From assembly GCA_021162905.1 (NCBI GenBank), contig JAGGXT010000216.1, positions 1-7,935 on the forward strand: a DNA stretch of 7,935 nucleotides, in the 5' to 3' direction. The position numbers were made by a program, and so were the translations under genes. Every line of letters begins with the position of its first letter. The first letter of the stretch is position 1. Under the pieces are notes generated by a model. The model made no database searches. It saw only the letters and a program-made list of their open reading frames with translations, and was not told the origin of the DNA. Shown here in pieces: positions 6,736-7,935 of this stretch. The stretch comes from Candidatus Odinarchaeota archaeon (GTDB lineage: Archaea; Asgardarchaeota; JAGGXT01).

Positions 6736-7935
6736 CTACCTCTCATAGAGAAGAGATTTTGTAAATATGTGTTTACCACTAGGGGGTACGGGTATATCAT
6801 CAACAATATCCCAAATTATCCTACATTCAGGACCCATAACTTTCTTAATCCCTTTTTCAATCTCATTTTTCTCATTTTCAACGGGCACACCTTTTGGAAC
6901 AATAAGTATTCTTATTTTATCAAAATCTTCTTGCACAACCTGAAACTTCTTAACCCAATCTTTGAAATAAAATAAATGGGTAAAATATTCACCATGAATG
7001 ATGGTACCATCCTTTCGAATAAAATTATCCGTAATCCGTCCGGTTATCTTTTTTAGAACAGGCAGATAATGACCACATATACTCTTCTCCGAGGAGAGAA
7101 TACCCGTATCACCTATTTCATATCGTATTAATGGCATGGAGTAATTATGAAGTGTTGTTATCAAAATTTTTCCCACAGAGTCTGTTTGTTTAATGGATGG
7201 GTCATTAAAATTAACAACTTCCACATATTGATTAAATGAAAAGATATGCATTTCTTGATGTAAACACTCTCCTGCTATTGCCGATGATTCTCGTGAGCCA
7301 TAAAAATTAAAAACTTTAGTCCCAAATATGCTTTCAATTTTTTCTCTCATGAAGTCTGTTAACATTTCAGCAGTGCTTACAATTATCTTTGGACTATGTA
7401 TACTTAGTCTCTTTTTTTCAACAAATCTAGCTAGCTCATACAAAGCGGTAGCGTAAGCACGTATAATATCAGGTTTAAATTTATTTATCGTTGTAACAAA
7501 TTGATGTAAATCTTTTTCTGTCATTTTAAATGCGTTAAGCATTATAGAGTTTGTTAGCCAATTGATTATTTTTCCTTGAAAACTGCCAGTTAATTCTAGA
7601 ATTTCCTTCTCCGATCCCCATATTAATGCCTTCTTGGAAGATATTTCATCGACACCAAGAATATCATAGTAGTAATAGTAGTTTGTTGCTTTTGCCCATC
7701 TTTTGTACTCTTTATCTTGAACAAATCTCACTGGTTCCCCAGTTGATCCTCCAGAGGAATTATAGTACCAATCTCTTGAAGTATAGTCCTTAGAAAGCAA
7801 AAGATTAAAATTATTTCGAATATCGTCCTTTGTTAATGGAGGAATCTTTGTAAAATTTTCTAAGTTTACTGTTTTCCCATCAGTTACATCATACTCACGA
7901 AGAATTTTAGAGTAATATGGGACATTATGATATGC
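6736..7935 (-). CDS. PaaK/CapK-like adenylate-forming enzyme (phenylacetate-CoA ligase family), 5' end missing
   Basis: The last 399 residues are visible; the frame is open to the right edge, so the start lies beyond 7935. The visible part begins A-Y-H-N-V-P-Y-Y and continues with IPPLTKDDIRNN (31-42), both typical of the N-terminal region of this family, so only a modest N-terminal piece is missing. ATP-binding and catalytic motifs follow in order: SSGGSTGEP (60-68, phosphate loop), FYGSRE (211-216), E-C-x4-H (223-229), RYEIGD (271-276), GRITD (299-303) and P-S-G-K (385-388, with the Lys expected to act in adenylation). All key positions are present, so it looks active. Family members activate aromatic or other carboxylates as acyl-adenylates, often passing them to CoA. 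CapK-like versions occur in polysaccharide clusters with poorly known roles. Here it is read just before a glycosyltransferase, suggesting activation of an acyl or amino-acid group for glycan decoration (inference). A YYYYY run at 86-90 is unusual. An internal TTG at 7800 is not the start. Confidence 0.9.
   Translation of the reverse strand, partial: AYHNVPYYSKILREYDVTDGKTVNLENFTKIPPLTKDDIRNNFNLLLSKDYTSRDWYYNSSGGSTGEPVRFVQDKEYKRWAKATNYYYYYDILGVDEISSKKALIWGSEKEILELTGSFQGKIINWLTNSIMLNAFKMTEKDLHQFVTTINKFKPDIIRAYATALYELARFVEKKRLSIHSPKIIVSTAEMLTDFMREKIESIFGTKVFNFYGSRESSAIAGECLHQEMHIFSFNQYVEVVNFNDPSIKQTDSVGKILITTLHNYSMPLIRYEIGDTGILSSEKSICGHYLPVLKKITGRITDNFIRKDGTIIHGEYFTHLFYFKDWVKKFQVVQEDFDKIRILIVPKGVPVENEKNEIEKGIKKVMGPECRIIWDIVDDIPVPPSGKHIFTKSLLYER
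6738..6744 (-). promoter_or_regulatory. Ribosome binding site (GAGAGGT) for the GT4 gene
   Basis: On the - strand GAGAGGT lies nine bases before ATG 6728 and overlaps the last codons and stop (6736-6738) of the upstream CapK-like gene. The placement argues for translational coupling and fixes the GT4 start at 6728 instead of the longer frame opening at 6806. Confidence 0.65.

Noticed and set aside
6729..6806. 26-codon N-terminal extension of the GT4 frame
   Set aside because: It overlaps the end of the CapK-like gene and precedes a perfect GT-B N-terminus at ATG 6728, which has its own ribosome binding site.
6727..6975. Open frame antisense to the C-terminus of the CapK-like protein
   Set aside because: It lies opposite the conserved adenylation C-terminus and has no family features.
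7662..7684. Trinucleotide-like run (TAC/TAT codons) as a possible phase-variable microsatellite
   Set aside because: It encodes five Tyr with mixed codons, so it is not a perfect repeat prone to slippage, and changes by whole codons would not switch the frame.

Overview
The window reads as part of a surface-glycan (polysaccharide or protein-glycan) assembly locus, probably from an AT-rich archaeon. Archaeal origin is an inference. It rests on heavy use of ATA (Ile) and AGA/AGG (Arg) codons, GGTGA-type ribosome binding sites, archaeal-style multi-membrane GT-C-like proteins carrying a G-[FW]-D-T motif, and a dense set of N-x-S/T glycosylation sequons in one predicted extracellular domain. An AT-rich thermophilic bacterium is not excluded. 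There is no rRNA, tRNA, CRISPR or mobile element, and no gene-free stretch longer than about 100 bases.

Layout: two genes on the + strand run towards three on the - strand, and the two groups meet with a gap of only 6 bases (3208-3213). On the + strand are a GT-C-like membrane glycosyltransferase (about 98-1576) and a Wzx/MOP-type flippase (about 1588-3207). On the - strand, in order of transcription, are a PaaK/CapK-like adenylate-forming enzyme running off the right edge (7935-6736), a GT4-type cytosolic glycosyltransferase (6728-5505), and a large membrane protein with a C-terminal extracytoplasmic domain (about 5493-3214). The three - strand genes are spaced by about ten bases or less and look like one operon, whose promoter lies outside the window.

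Working model (inference): the GT4 enzyme adds sugars to a lipid carrier on the cytosolic face, the flippase moves the lipid-linked glycan across the membrane, and the two GT-C-like proteins act on the outer face using polyprenyl-phosphate sugars. The CapK-like enzyme probably activates a carboxylate for decoration of a sugar or precursor.

The main oddities are as follows. Bases 1-56 are an exact copy of bases 423-478, and the copy ends in a stop codon exactly at its boundary, so it is either an assembly edge artefact or a broken gene duplicate. The two membrane glycosyltransferase candidates share several motifs although they lie in opposite, convergent units. The large one has eight sequons packed into its ectodomain. 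I see no convincing wholly new system.
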